From positions 1 through 40,121 of the forward strand of contig NZ_MRTD01000033.1 of the NCBI RefSeq assembly GCF_001956295.1: 40,121 nt of DNA. Reading direction: 5' to 3'. The position numbers and the translations under genes were made by a program. This document shows, piece by piece, positions 1 through 7,948 of the stretch. Position 1 is the stretch's first letter, and each line of letters starts with the position of its first letter. The notes under the pieces were generated by a model, which did no database searches, was not told where the DNA came from, and saw nothing but the letters and a program-made list of their open reading frames with translations. The DNA comes from Paenibacillus sp. FSL A5-0031. Lineage in GTDB: Bacteria > Bacillota > Bacilli > Paenibacillales > Paenibacillaceae.

Positions 1-357
1 CCCCCGAACACCCCAACACCCCCAACTAAAACTAATATCAATGCTAAGCTCGATACGCTCTAGTCACTCATCATTCGATGAGTTAGGTGGCATATTACTG
101 AAAAAACTCCCGTCAATTCGAGTACATCCTCTCCTTAGAGTAGATGTTGTCGAATAAGCGGGAGTTTTTTTAAATTAACCGATATGAAGTCTGTCACTAA
201 TGAGATTAGCGGAAGGTTTTCCTGTTAGTTTTCCTGTGAGGTGGCTACTTACTTTTAGTGCTTCATTGTGTGTAAATGCTCTCACATCTGAATGGGACTT
301 CTTCCGTAAAAGTAACTCAAATGCTAAGTAGAAGTGCTAATGTTGACTATGAGTACG
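1..357. other. Non-coding left edge with hairpins
   Basis: No convincing gene is seen here. The first 45 bases are C-rich and low in complexity. A small perfect hairpin lies at 66-83 (7-bp stem ACTCATC/GATGAGT, loop ATTC). A long terminator-like hairpin follows at 101-171. Positions 172-357 are AT-rich and show no ORF with a ribosome binding site, and no clear promoter. This stretch lies downstream of the minus-strand gene ending at 358. Confidence 0.6.
101..171 (-). terminator. Long bidirectional intrinsic terminator
   Basis: A stem of ACTCCCG (106-112) with CGGGAGT (159-165) is flanked by an A-run at 101-106 and a T-run at 165-171, so it can terminate on either strand. Inner pairings (ATTCGA/TCGAAT, ACATC/GATGT, CTCT/AGAG) extend it into a hairpin of about 70 nt. 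It probably ends the minus-strand transcript of the AIM24-family gene. Confidence 0.75.
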
Positions 358-1038
358 TTAGTTGCCGCCTGGTATGAACTTTTTCAACCAAGTTCCAAAG
401 CTGGATGGATTGCGAGTTTGGATCAGAACGACACCTTCACCGCGGAAGCGGCATACGAGACCTTCGCCGCTCGTAATGCTGGATAACCAACCTTTAGACG
501 CTTTTTCTATCGTATAGTTCATATAGCCCGGCCAAGCAACTAAATGACCGTTATCGATGATGACTTCTTCGCCATGGCTCAAGTTTAGAGCATGGATCGC
601 GCCATATGAGGAGAGAAACACCGTGCCTCGGCCGCTGATTTCTACAATAAAGAAACCTTCGCCCGATAAGAGCCCCTTGCCTAGGTTTTGCATTTTTGTA
701 TTGACCTCTATGCCGCTGGTGCCAGCTAAGAAACCATCCTTTTGCACATAAAGCTTATAGGAGCCGTCGAGTTCAATCGCTTCAATATCTCCGAGAGAAG
801 GAGGGGCAAGGTGGACTTCACCTTGACCCCGATTTGCTGTCATCTCTTGGAAAAAGAACGTCTCTCCGCTTAACATTCTTCCGAGTCCGCGCATAAACCC
901 GCCGTCTGTTGTCCCTTTAAGATCGATGGTAGGGGACATGGACACCATTGCACCCATTTCGGCTTTTACGCTCTCGCCGGGATTGAGCCTCACCTTCAGC
1001 ATGGCAAAGGCGCCTTTATAAAAAATATCATAGTTCAT
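358..1038 (-). CDS. AIM24 / TIGR00266 family protein
   Basis: The 226-residue protein has the glycine-rich, all-beta pattern of the AIM24 family (PF01987/TIGR00266). Motifs include LNPGESVKAEMGAMVSM near the N-terminus, and repeated GLLSGEGFF- and SSITSGEG-type segments that suggest duplicated beta-sandwich halves. No signal peptide, membrane segment or catalytic motif is visible. The bacterial family has no well-established biochemical role; the name comes from a yeast mitochondrial inner-membrane protein. The ATG at 1038 has a GAGGAGG ribosome binding site 7 nt upstream. Three 40-bp tandem repeats lie between this gene and its upstream neighbour on the same strand. Family assignment is good; function is unknown. 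Confidence 0.85.
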   Translation of the reverse strand: MNYDIFYKGAFAMLKVRLNPGESVKAEMGAMVSMSPTIDLKGTTDGGFMRGLGRMLSGETFFFQEMTANRGQGEVHLAPPSLGDIEAIELDGSYKLYVQKDGFLAGTSGIEVNTKMQNLGKGLLSGEGFFIVEISGRGTVFLSSYGAIHALNLSHGEEVIIDNGHLVAWPGYMNYTIEKASKGWLSSITSGEGLVCRFRGEGVVLIQTRNPSSFGTWLKKFIPGGN

Positions 1039-1077
1039 GTATTAACCTCCTCAAAGGTTTTACCTAAGCAATATCTA

Positions 1078-1197
1078 CTTCGCATCCATCGCAACAAGCT
1101 CGCGATGTAAAACTACGCTTCGCATCCATCGCATCAAGCTCGCGATGTAAAACTACGCTTCGTCTCCATCGCATTAAGCATGCAATGTAAAACGAAG
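1078..1197. repeat. Three tandem 40-bp hairpin repeats
   Basis: Three consecutive 40-bp units begin with CTTCG at 1078, 1118 and 1158. Copies 1 and 2 differ at one position; copy 3 is more diverged. Each contains CATCGC...GCGATG (degenerate in copy 3), so each unit can fold into a small hairpin. The array lies in the gap between two minus-strand genes, upstream of the AIM24-family start codon. The units abut without spacers, so this is not a CRISPR array. Confidence 0.9.
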
Positions 1198-1212
1198 CCT
1201 CTTAAATTCCAT

Positions 1213-1752
1213 TTAGTCAAGCGGAGGCTGTGTCACGCCTTCGCGCTCTGCTTGTCTGCGATGAGCCATCCGACTTGCTGCAGATGCAGCGATAGCCCCA
1301 ACGATATCGTCCAAAAATGTATGGATTTCTCCATCGGTTTTGTCGTTCAGCTTGACCAAAATGCCTGGCTTCAGCTTATCGACATATCCGAAATTCGTAA
1401 ACCCGATGCTTCCATACACATTGACAATGGACAATGCTAAAATTTCATCGCATCCATAAAGACTCTCGTCATGCTTGATCATATCCTGCAGCGGAGCCAT
1501 AAGCTTGCCTTCCTCAGCGAGGATATCAAGCTGGATGCCGGTCAAAACGGCATTTTGCACCTCGCGCTTCGATAGGACGGCATCAATATGGACGATACAA
1601 TCCTCAGGCGTTAAGCCAGGGAAATAGTCTTTTTGCAAAAAATGCACGAGCTCGGCGATAGCCAGCTTTGTTACTCCGCGTTTGAGGAGCCATTCGTCTG
1701 TAGCCTCAGCCACTTTGCGGCTGTTGAGGCTATAAGTTTCGGGATTGGACAT
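1213..1752 (-). CDS. Phosphatidylglycerophosphatase A-like protein (YutG type)
   Basis: The 179-residue protein resembles the PgpA family. PgpA dephosphorylates phosphatidylglycerophosphate to phosphatidylglycerol at the membrane. The visible family signature is the C-terminal FLDDIVGAIAASAA segment with paired Asp, plus the YGSIGFTNFGYVDKLKPGIL region. It lacks the strongly hydrophobic helices of Escherichia coli PgpA and looks like the shorter soluble Gram-positive YutG branch, whose activity is less certain. The ATG at 1752 has an AAGGGGG ribosome binding site 9 nt upstream. It is divergent from the GerM-like gene, with 131 nt between them holding the promoters of both. Confidence 0.75.
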   Translation of the reverse strand: MSNPETYSLNSRKVAEATDEWLLKRGVTKLAIAELVHFLQKDYFPGLTPEDCIVHIDAVLSKREVQNAVLTGIQLDILAEEGKLMAPLQDMIKHDESLYGCDEILALSIVNVYGSIGFTNFGYVDKLKPGILVKLNDKTDGEIHTFLDDIVGAIAASAASRMAHRRQAEREGVTQPPLD

Positions 1753-1883
1753 GTTTTTGTTCCCCCTTAGGATTTTATGGACAAAACTGGTCTAAAAAAG
1801 GGAAGGGCTCGTATACATAGTACTACAAATAAGGAGTTGTACAAAGCCGCTAGGCAAAACTTGATTAGGGAGGAAAGGTCAAT

Positions 1884-2936
1884 ATGATTCAAAAAAGATG
1901 GATTAGGGGTGCTGTACTTTCGGGGGTTCTCGTGCTGCCCATTCTTACTTCGGGTTGTGGTCTGTTTTCCAAGCAGACAAGCCAATCAATCGATCCGCCG
2001 CAGATTGAGGTTAAGGATGGAGTAGAAGGTGCAGAAACTGGACAGGCAATCGGAGTTGGTGAAGAAGCGCAAATGACGGTATACCTTGAAGACCGTAACG
2101 GTTATTTGGCTCCAATCTCACTTCAGACCTCACTCGGAGCGAATGAGCAAGCCGCACAAAAAGCGCTGGAAATGATGGTCGAGAATGGGGCGTACGCAAA
2201 CCAGCTGCCTGAGGATTTCCGCGCAGTTATCCCGCAAGGCACTCAAATTAAATCGTATAAATACGATAAAGAGCAAAAGCTTGCTAAAGTAGAATTTTCT
2301 GAGCCGTTCAGTGACTACAATCCACAGGACGAACGTACTATCGTTGAAGCGATCACATGGACTCTGACAGCTATGCCGGGGATTGAAGGAGTAGAAATTT
2401 GGTATGAAGGCGCTAAGCTGCCAGAAATGCCACAAGACGGCTTCCCGCTTGACAATACGCTGACACGTTCAGTGGGCATTAATATCGAAGCGGCAGACGG
2501 TGTGAACTATGCGCAATCAACGCCTGTAACGCTGTACTTCTCCGCTCAAACGTTAAACGATGAACAATATTATGTGCCAGTTACAAGACTAGTCGCTCGC
2601 TCGGAGACTCCGACGAAAGCAGCGCTGGAACAGCTCATTTCGGGTCCGCTTAACAAAAAAGAGTTGACCAGTGTAATCCTTCCGGATGTACAAGTGAAGG
2701 ATGTTGTACAGGAAGGTGATGTTGTCACTGTAGATTTGCAGGATGAAGCGTATCAGCAAGGTCAGAAGCTTCCGTCCGAAATGCTTCAGGCGCTCGTTCT
2801 TTCTATCACTGAAAATACGAAAGCAGCAACGGTTCAAATTAAAGTAAATGGAGAATCTAATTTTACCGACGAAGCGAATAACTCCTATAGCGAGCCTGTA
2901 GGCAGACCGCATCACGTCAATGCTATTAAGTCATAA
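1884..2936 (+). CDS. GerM-like spore lipoprotein with two GerMN domains
   Basis: The 350-residue protein has an N-terminal signal (residues 1-24, basic then hydrophobic) ending in TSGC, so Cys25 is the probable lipidation site. Two GerMN-type domains follow, at about residues 65-185 and 210-335; each has the YFSAQ/VYLEDR strand and an ALEQLISGP- or ALEMMVENG-type helix. GerM is a sporulation lipoprotein needed for normal spore envelope formation and germination in Bacillus, and in that genus its gene also lies directly upstream of rph. The AGGGAGGAAAGG site in front of ATG 1884 supports the start. Confidence in the family is high; the spore role is inferred from relatives. Confidence 0.88.
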   Translation: MIQKRWIRGAVLSGVLVLPILTSGCGLFSKQTSQSIDPPQIEVKDGVEGAETGQAIGVGEEAQMTVYLEDRNGYLAPISLQTSLGANEQAAQKALEMMVENGAYANQLPEDFRAVIPQGTQIKSYKYDKEQKLAKVEFSEPFSDYNPQDERTIVEAITWTLTAMPGIEGVEIWYEGAKLPEMPQDGFPLDNTLTRSVGINIEAADGVNYAQSTPVTLYFSAQTLNDEQYYVPVTRLVARSETPTKAALEQLISGPLNKKELTSVILPDVQVKDVVQEGDVVTVDLQDEAYQQGQKLPSEMLQALVLSITENTKAATVQIKVNGESNFTDEANNSYSEPVGRPHHVNAIKS

Positions 2937-2953
2937 GAGATAACACCGTAATG

Positions 2954-3002
2954 TACAAAGAGGCCGATCAAAAGTGAACGCTTTTGAAAAGCCTCTTTTG
3001 TG
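2954..3002 (+). terminator. Terminator after the gerM-like gene
   Basis: CAAAGAGGC near 2956-2964 pairs with GCCTCTTTTG at 2991-3000. An inner TCAAAAG/CTTTTGA stem sits around 2968-2986. It lies 18 nt after the stop codon. The T-tract is short, so efficiency is uncertain. Confidence 0.6.
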
Positions 3003-3228
3003 CATTTATTAGCATGTATTCGGTCTGAACGGTTTATTTTAAACAGAAGCAAGCATGCAAAAAACTTCCACCAAACAGCTAAACTTGTACATTCATGATC
3101 GCTTCACTTTTCTTTTTCACGGGCAGCGGATGCAATTCACAGGTTACTTTGTTAAAATAGGAAAGATTGCAGGATGGGATACTTTTGTTTTCTAATCGAA
3201 AAACGCTAGCACTCAGGAGGAAATTAGA

Positions 3229-3966
3229 ATGAGAAACGATGGTCGGCAACCGAACCAGCTTCGGCCGGTAACCATAACGACAGGTGTCAATAAATACGCA
3301 GAAGGATCGGTTCTCATCGAGGTTGGAGAGACGAAGGTCATTTGTACAGCGAGCGTGGAGGATAGAGTACCTCCATTTATGAAAGGGCAAGGCAAAGGCT
3401 GGATTACAGCTGAATATGCAATGCTGCCTCGCGCAACACATACACGCAATATTCGTGAAGCGGCTAAGGGTAAGCTGACAGGTCGGACGATGGAAATTCA
3501 GCGCCTCATTGGTCGTGCTTTGCGTTCGGTCATTGATTTACAAGCACTAGGTGAGCGGACTATTACGCTTGATTGCGATGTCATTCAAGCCGATGGCGGT
3601 ACTCGTACGACATCGATTACGGGTGCGTTTATCGCGCTTTCCATTGCAATTAACAAAATTTCCGAGAAGGTTCAATTTGCAAAATATCCGATTACAGATT
3701 TTTTGGCGTCGGTAAGTGTAGGCGTCATCCAAGAGAGAGCGCTGCTTGATCTGAACTACGAGGAAGATTCCAAAGCTAAGGTTGATATGAACGTTGTTAT
3801 GACGGGAAGCGGCAAGTTTGTTGAGGTGCAAGGAACTGGTGAGGAAGCACCATTTTCGCGCGATGAGCTTAACCAATTGCTGCAACTTGGAGAAGAGGGT
3901 ATTCACGAGTTGATCAGCAAGCAAAAGGATGTTCTCGGTCCTTTGGCGGCGCGAATCGGAGGTTAA
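3229..3966 (+). CDS. rph: Ribonuclease PH
   Basis: The 245-residue protein matches RNase PH, a phosphorolytic 3'-5' exoribonuclease that trims tRNA 3' ends and works as a hexameric ring. Visible signatures are MRNDGRQPNQLRPV at the N-terminus, GRTMEIQRLIGRALRSVID (about residues 86-104), and DCDVIQADGGTRTTSITGA (about 116-134), which contributes to the phosphate and active site. Length is normal for the family. The CAGGAGGAAATTAG site gives a clear start at 3229. The XTP pyrophosphatase gene follows within 8 nt, as in Bacillus, so the two are probably cotranscribed. Confidence 0.97.
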   Translation: MRNDGRQPNQLRPVTITTGVNKYAEGSVLIEVGETKVICTASVEDRVPPFMKGQGKGWITAEYAMLPRATHTRNIREAAKGKLTGRTMEIQRLIGRALRSVIDLQALGERTITLDCDVIQADGGTRTTSITGAFIALSIAINKISEKVQFAKYPITDFLASVSVGVIQERALLDLNYEEDSKAKVDMNVVMTGSGKFVEVQGTGEEAPFSRDELNQLLQLGEEGIHELISKQKDVLGPLAARIGG

Positions 3967-3973
3967 TATTCTG

Positions 3974-4624
3974 ATGAAACATTCCATATTAAATCATGCT
4001 GTTATTGTTGTAGCTACAAAAAATGCAGGTAAAGTGAAGGAATTTGCGCATGCGCTTCAGAAGCTTGATAAATCGGTAGAAAGCTTGCTGGATTATCCGC
4101 AAATTCCAGATATCGTGGAAGATGGCGATACGTTTGCCGCCAATGCTCGCATCAAAGCTAAGACGACGGGAGACATTCTTGGCGTTCCTGTGCTGGCTGA
4201 TGATTCAGGCTTGCGCGTTGCAGCGCTGAATGGCGATCCAGGTGTCTATTCCGCTCGTTATGCAGGTGAGAATGCGACTGACGGTGAAAACAATGCCAAG
4301 CTCATTCAGGAGCTTCATCAACTAGCTGATCATGCAGAACGAGAAGAATTGCAAGACGGGTCCAAAATACTGAGCAAAGCGCAGTTCGTATGCGCGTTAG
4401 CGCTGTATGATCCGGCGACCGGTTTGTTTCTGGAATCGGAGGGTACAGTGGATGGCGTTATCACGGATAATCCTCACGGCAATGGAGGCTTCGGTTATGA
4501 TCCCCTGTTTTGGCTTCCTAGCTTGAATCGCGGGATGGCCGAGCTGTCTAAGGAAGAGAAGCAGCAGATCAGCCATCGCGGCGATGCATTAAGAAAGCTC
4601 CTTCCGTTGCTTGAGCAAGCATAA
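3974..4624 (+). CDS. rdgB: XTP/dITP pyrophosphatase (RdgB/HAM1 family)
   Basis: The product is 216 residues from ATG 3974. It hydrolyses non-canonical purine triphosphates (XTP, ITP, dITP) to monophosphates, keeping them out of nucleic acids. Family motifs are VATKNAGKVKEF near the N-terminus, the LADDSGL acidic motif, ENATDGENNAKL, GGFGYDPLF, and SHRGDALRKL at the C-terminus. An upstream in-frame extension to 3929 overlaps rph and lacks a ribosome binding site. GGAGG at 3958-3962 lies 11 nt before ATG 3974, a slightly long spacing. A strong terminator follows, shared with the convergent asparagine synthetase gene. Confidence 0.95.
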   Translation: MKHSILNHAVIVVATKNAGKVKEFAHALQKLDKSVESLLDYPQIPDIVEDGDTFAANARIKAKTTGDILGVPVLADDSGLRVAALNGDPGVYSARYAGENATDGENNAKLIQELHQLADHAEREELQDGSKILSKAQFVCALALYDPATGLFLESEGTVDGVITDNPHGNGGFGYDPLFWLPSLNRGMAELSKEEKQQISHRGDALRKLLPLLEQA

Positions 4625-4629
4625 TAAGT

Positions 4630-4697
4630 GAAAAAGCAACCCTATCCACGAGCAGCTGAATGCAGCGGCTTTTAGCGGATGGGGTTGCTTTTTTTTG
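4630..4697. terminator. Bidirectional terminator between rdgB and asnB
   Basis: AAAAAGCAACCCTATCC from 4630 pairs with GGATGGGGTTGCTTTTT ending near 4693, followed by further T residues. The A-run on the left and T-run on the right suit termination of both converging genes. Confidence 0.85.
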
Positions 4698-4728
4698 TGA
4701 TGAGAACAAAAACATTATCTTTGTCAGC

Positions 4729-6573
4729 TTATGATATGACGACTTTATATTCCTTCAACCATAAATTTACTTGATATAAATAAGCGAATAGCTGCGGACC
4801 AGACATCAATTGACCAAACCAAGGGGTGTTCGAGCTTGCGGATTCCGACTCGGTTAGCGCTCTAACCTTTTCTACATTAATTAATGGAAGGAGCGGAGAG
4901 CTGGAATCGTTCAGTACATCTAACAAAAGCCCTTTGACTGCGGCCAAATAGTTCGGATTATGCGTTTTAGGATAGGGGCTTTTTTTACGAGTCAATACGT
5001 CCTCAGGCAATACACCGCGCAGCGCCTTGCGCAATATTCCTTTTTCGCGATCGCCGGATGTTTTGATCTCCCATGGGATATTCCAAACATATTCAACTAA
5101 CCGATGATCACAGAAAGGGACACGAACCTCAAGGCCCGCTGCCATGCTCATTCGATCTTTGCGGTCTAGAAGCGTTGGCATGAAGCGGGTAATGTTCAAA
5201 TACGACATTTGACGCATCTTACGCAGCTGCTCAGATTCGCCATCTAGATGAGGAACCTCTGCTATCGCTTGGGAATAACGATCACCAATGTAGTCAAGCG
5301 GTTTAATCCATGCGGCAACGTCAGGTGCGAGCAAATCAGCACGCATAACTGAAGCAAGCGACCAAGGGAAGGTATTGGCATTTAAAGCCTCTTCGCGATG
5401 AAACCAAGGATAGCCGCCAAAAATTTCATCGGCAGCTTCGCCTGATATTGCTACGGTTGCATCTTTTTTTATTTCATGGCAAAAGAGCAGCAACGAAGCA
5501 TCAACATCGGCCATGCCCGGAAGATCGCGAGCAAAGGTGGCTGCTTTTAATGCGCCAACCAAATCAGGTGTATCAAACTGTATAGGGTGATGAATTGTGC
5601 CAAGATGCGTAGTCATTCTCTCGATCCATGGCGCATCACTATTAGGCTGGAAGGCATGTGCCTTAAAATGTTTATCGTTGTCCGCATAATCAACAGAATA
5701 CGTGTGGACATTCCCTTGCCCGTTCTCATTGTAATAATTGACAGCGAGTGAAGTTAGCGCACTGGAATCAAGGCCGCCAGACAGAAGGGTACATACAGGA
5801 ACGTCCGAAACGAGCTGCCGCTCAACGGTATCTTTTAGCAGCGCTCCTACTTGATCAGCTGTTTCTTCTATATTTTGCGGATGGGGGCTGCTCTCAAGCT
5901 GCCAGTACGTAATCGTCTTCACGCCCGCGTGATTGACGGTCATACACTTGCCAGGTCTAAGCTCATTGATTTGCTTATATACTCCATGGCCTGGAGTGCG
6001 TGCTGGTCCTAAAATAAAAATCTCAGCAAGCCCTTCCGCTCCAACCTCCGGCTTCACGGCAGGGTGTGCCAATATACATTTTTGTTCGGAGCCAAAAATA
6101 AACAAACCGTCCTGTGTGCTATAGAACAGCGGTTTGACGCCAAGCCGATCACGCGCCAGAAATAGTTCTTGCTCTAATACATTCCATATGGCAAAAGCAA
6201 ATATTCCGTTAAAACGCTCTACGCAAGACTTTCCCCATTCCATAAAAGCGACCAGCAGCACTTCTGTATCGCAATTTGTCGTAAAGATTCTGCCTCTGCT
6301 TTCAAGCTCCTTGCGAAGTTCTGGTGCATTGTACAATTCCCCGTTATAGACAACGACATATTTGTCGTCGCCGGTATGGCGAATCATTGGCTGTGCCCCG
6401 TTCTCCGGATCAATGACGGATAAACGTCGATGGCCTAAAGCGCAATGAGCTGATATCCACGTACCGGAAGCGTCGGGACCGCGCGGTGCAAGGGTGTCTG
6501 TCATCTTCTCTAAGCTTTCACTTTGCTTAGTCAGATCACGGTTCCAGTCGATCCAGCCGGTAATTCCACACAT
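4729..6573 (-). CDS. asnB: Asparagine synthase (glutamine-hydrolysing)
   Basis: The product is 614 residues. The N-terminal class II glutamine amidotransferase domain starts MCGITGW; Cys2 becomes the N-terminal nucleophile after Met removal. It carries RGPD, YNGELYN and the CDTEVLL segment. The C-terminal synthetase domain has the ATP-pyrophosphatase P-loop LSGGLDSSAL (about residue 265) and SGEAADEIFGGYPWF. It makes asparagine from aspartate, glutamine and ATP. The start is at 6573 because the nucleophilic Cys must be residue 2 and GAGAGG lies about 10 nt upstream; the ATG at 6582 would lack a properly spaced site. Bacillus has several paralogues (asnB, asnH, asnO), and which one this corresponds to cannot be decided here. 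Confidence 0.93.
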   Translation of the reverse strand: MCGITGWIDWNRDLTKQSESLEKMTDTLAPRGPDASGTWISAHCALGHRRLSVIDPENGAQPMIRHTGDDKYVVVYNGELYNAPELRKELESRGRIFTTNCDTEVLLVAFMEWGKSCVERFNGIFAFAIWNVLEQELFLARDRLGVKPLFYSTQDGLFIFGSEQKCILAHPAVKPEVGAEGLAEIFILGPARTPGHGVYKQINELRPGKCMTVNHAGVKTITYWQLESSPHPQNIEETADQVGALLKDTVERQLVSDVPVCTLLSGGLDSSALTSLAVNYYNENGQGNVHTYSVDYADNDKHFKAHAFQPNSDAPWIERMTTHLGTIHHPIQFDTPDLVGALKAATFARDLPGMADVDASLLLFCHEIKKDATVAISGEAADEIFGGYPWFHREEALNANTFPWSLASVMRADLLAPDVAAWIKPLDYIGDRYSQAIAEVPHLDGESEQLRKMRQMSYLNITRFMPTLLDRKDRMSMAAGLEVRVPFCDHRLVEYVWNIPWEIKTSGDREKGILRKALRGVLPEDVLTRKKSPYPKTHNPNYLAAVKGLLLDVLNDSSSPLLPLINVEKVRALTESESASSNTPWFGQLMSGPQLFAYLYQVNLWLKEYKVVIS

Positions 6574-6714
6574 TGATCTCATTCCTCTCTTTTGCTGGTC
6601 TCAAAGTAGCGATAATATCAGTTATATGCAGAATAAGGGATAAAATGTCTGTCCGACGGGGGATGCTAGAAGTGGCTGTGAAAAGTAATAAACGCAGGAA
6701 GGAGTGTGCGATTG

Positions 6715-7047
6715 ATGGCAGAGCAAGAAGCAGGCAGTGAAGAACGCAAGCATTATTTCGTTTCTGTTCAGGCGGGACAAATATTAGAGGATCCGCAGGC
6801 AGCTGCGTATGAGCTTGAGATTATAATGAACGAAAATGAGCATACGAAACTTAGAGAGCTGTTTGATGAGCTGTCCAGCATGGATGAAGCGGAGATGTTT
6901 CATTTCTCGCACAGTCCGTTTGGCTCAGCAAGCGACGGCGAAATCAATGCTGGCTACGATCAGTTGATTGAGCGTATTTACAGGCAATTGTATGAGTTTG
7001 GAACGGACACGACGAAGCAGCATATCGAATCGATGCAGTTTTTTTAA
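6715..7047 (+). CDS. Conserved-looking hypothetical protein
   Basis: The product is 110 residues from ATG 6715. An in-frame GTG at 6706 and TTG at 6712 are alternatives. AGGAAGGAG at 6696-6704 gives 10 nt spacing to ATG 6715 and 7 nt to the TTG. The protein is acidic, soluble and probably mixed alpha/beta, with a helical C-terminal half (DQLIERIYRQLYEFG). No signal peptide, membrane segment or recognised motif is present. It is a single-gene unit closed by its own terminator. The clear ribosome binding site, codon usage like its neighbours and the terminator argue that it is real. I do not recognise the family. Confidence 0.7.
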   Translation: MAEQEAGSEERKHYFVSVQAGQILEDPQAAAYELEIIMNENEHTKLRELFDELSSMDEAEMFHFSHSPFGSASDGEINAGYDQLIERIYRQLYEFGTDTTKQHIESMQFF

Positions 7048-7066
7048 TAAGCAGATAAGCAAGCAT

Positions 7067-7116
7067 AAACAGGGTGTTGCAGAAGCTGAATAGCAGCGGC
7101 AACATCCTGTTTTTTT
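7067..7116 (+). terminator. Terminator after the 6715 gene
   Basis: AAACAGGGTGTTGC (7067-7080) pairs with GCAACATCCTGTTT (7099-7112), with continuing T residues. This is a strong intrinsic terminator 20 nt past the stop codon. Confidence 0.88.
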
Positions 7117-7268
7117 ATAAAACAATAAATAAATATAAGATGATTGATACTATAAAAATGAATATGAGTGTTTTTTCCAAATTATATCGCTGCTTTTACG
7201 TAATCATTTCTATTATATTGCTGCAAAAAATGATATACTTCTACAAAAAATAGTGGAGGGTTTTCGTT

Positions 7269-7877
7269 TTGCAAAAGTTAGTTTTTTTTGTCGGAGTAGC
7301 GGGGACGGGCAAAACAACGGTAGCTAGAAAGTTGTCTGCTCGCATTCCAGCTGCTTTTCTTGACCGGGATACGATAGGCGGTCGTTTTGTTGAGGCTATA
7401 TTGGAGTTAAACGGCCTGGATAAAAGAGATCGGGATTCTGATTATTACAAAAAGCATTTGCGTGATTTGGAATATGATACGGCGAAGGACGTATGTATCG
7501 AAAATTTGGCTGCTGGTCAAAACGTATTTATGATTTCACCTTTTACGGCAGAACTGAAAAACAAACAGTGGATCGAAGAGGTTGTTGAAGCAGCAGGCCT
7601 CACGATGAGCGAGGTAGACGTTAAAGTGGTTGTTGTCACGCTGCTGGATATGGAGCTGCAAAAAAATCGGATCATTGGGCGTCAAACAGAGCGCGATCAG
7701 TGGAAACTGGACAACTGGGGCGACTTTGAGAAGCGGATTGAATTTGTTCCGCAAATCAACTGGGATATTCCTAACTCCTCCATCCTCGTGTTTGATAATA
7801 GCGGAGAGCTAACGGAAGAGAAAGCCGAGCAATTATTCCAATTTGTTAATGAAAAGCAGGCAACATTATCCGTTTAA
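7269..7877 (+). CDS. P-loop kinase-like ATPase
   Basis: The 202-residue protein starts with a Walker A loop, GVAGTGKTT, at residues 9-17. A conserved-looking FLDRDTIGGRF segment follows in the position where small-molecule kinases bind substrate. The C-terminal VLVFDNSGEL strand and an Arg-rich lid (RIIGRQTERDQWK) fit the AAA_33/shikimate-gluconate kinase-like fold. The substrate is unknown. The start is TTG at 7269, supported by GTGGAGGG a few bases upstream; no in-frame ATG is better placed. An extended -10 (TGATATACT, 7231-7239) lies upstream. It is flanked by terminators and so is probably monocistronic. It could be a nucleotide, sugar or RNA-end kinase; a zeta-toxin-like role is not supported. 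Confidence 0.75.
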   Translation: MQKLVFFVGVAGTGKTTVARKLSARIPAAFLDRDTIGGRFVEAILELNGLDKRDRDSDYYKKHLRDLEYDTAKDVCIENLAAGQNVFMISPFTAELKNKQWIEEVVEAAGLTMSEVDVKVVVVTLLDMELQKNRIIGRQTERDQWKLDNWGDFEKRIEFVPQINWDIPNSSILVFDNSGELTEEKAEQLFQFVNEKQATLSV

Positions 7878-7886
7878 TATAATAAG

Positions 7887-7933
7887 AAAAGGCGGCTTTA
7901 TTTGGGGAATTTCCCTATGAAGCCGCCTTTTTA
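7887..7933. terminator. Bidirectional terminator between convergent genes
   Basis: AAAAGGCGGCTT (7887-7898) pairs perfectly with AAGCCGCCTTTT (7920-7931). A inner GGGGAA/TTCCC pairing is possible. It sits between the kinase-like gene and the LysR gene and has an A-run and a T-run on opposite sides. Confidence 0.88.
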
Positions 7934-7948
7934 TTTGTGGTTTTGTGA

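Noticed and set aside
1078..1197. Possible CRISPR array
   Set aside because: The 40-bp units abut directly with no unique spacers, only three copies exist, and no cas genes are near.
1180..1440. Plus-strand reading frame opposite the pgpA-like gene
   Set aside because: It is antisense to a well-supported gene, has no ribosome binding site, and has unnatural composition. The many similar antisense frames were rejected for the same reason.
4729..6573. Amidating enzyme of a biosynthetic gene cluster
   Set aside because: The protein is an ordinary AsnB with both domains and no biosynthetic genes are nearby.
7536..7754. Minus-strand frame inside the kinase-like gene
   Set aside because: It shadows the conserved P-loop gene and has no initiation signals.
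6715..7877. Toxin-antitoxin pair
   Set aside because: The two genes are separated by a strong terminator and 220 nt, and the kinase lacks zeta-toxin hallmarks.
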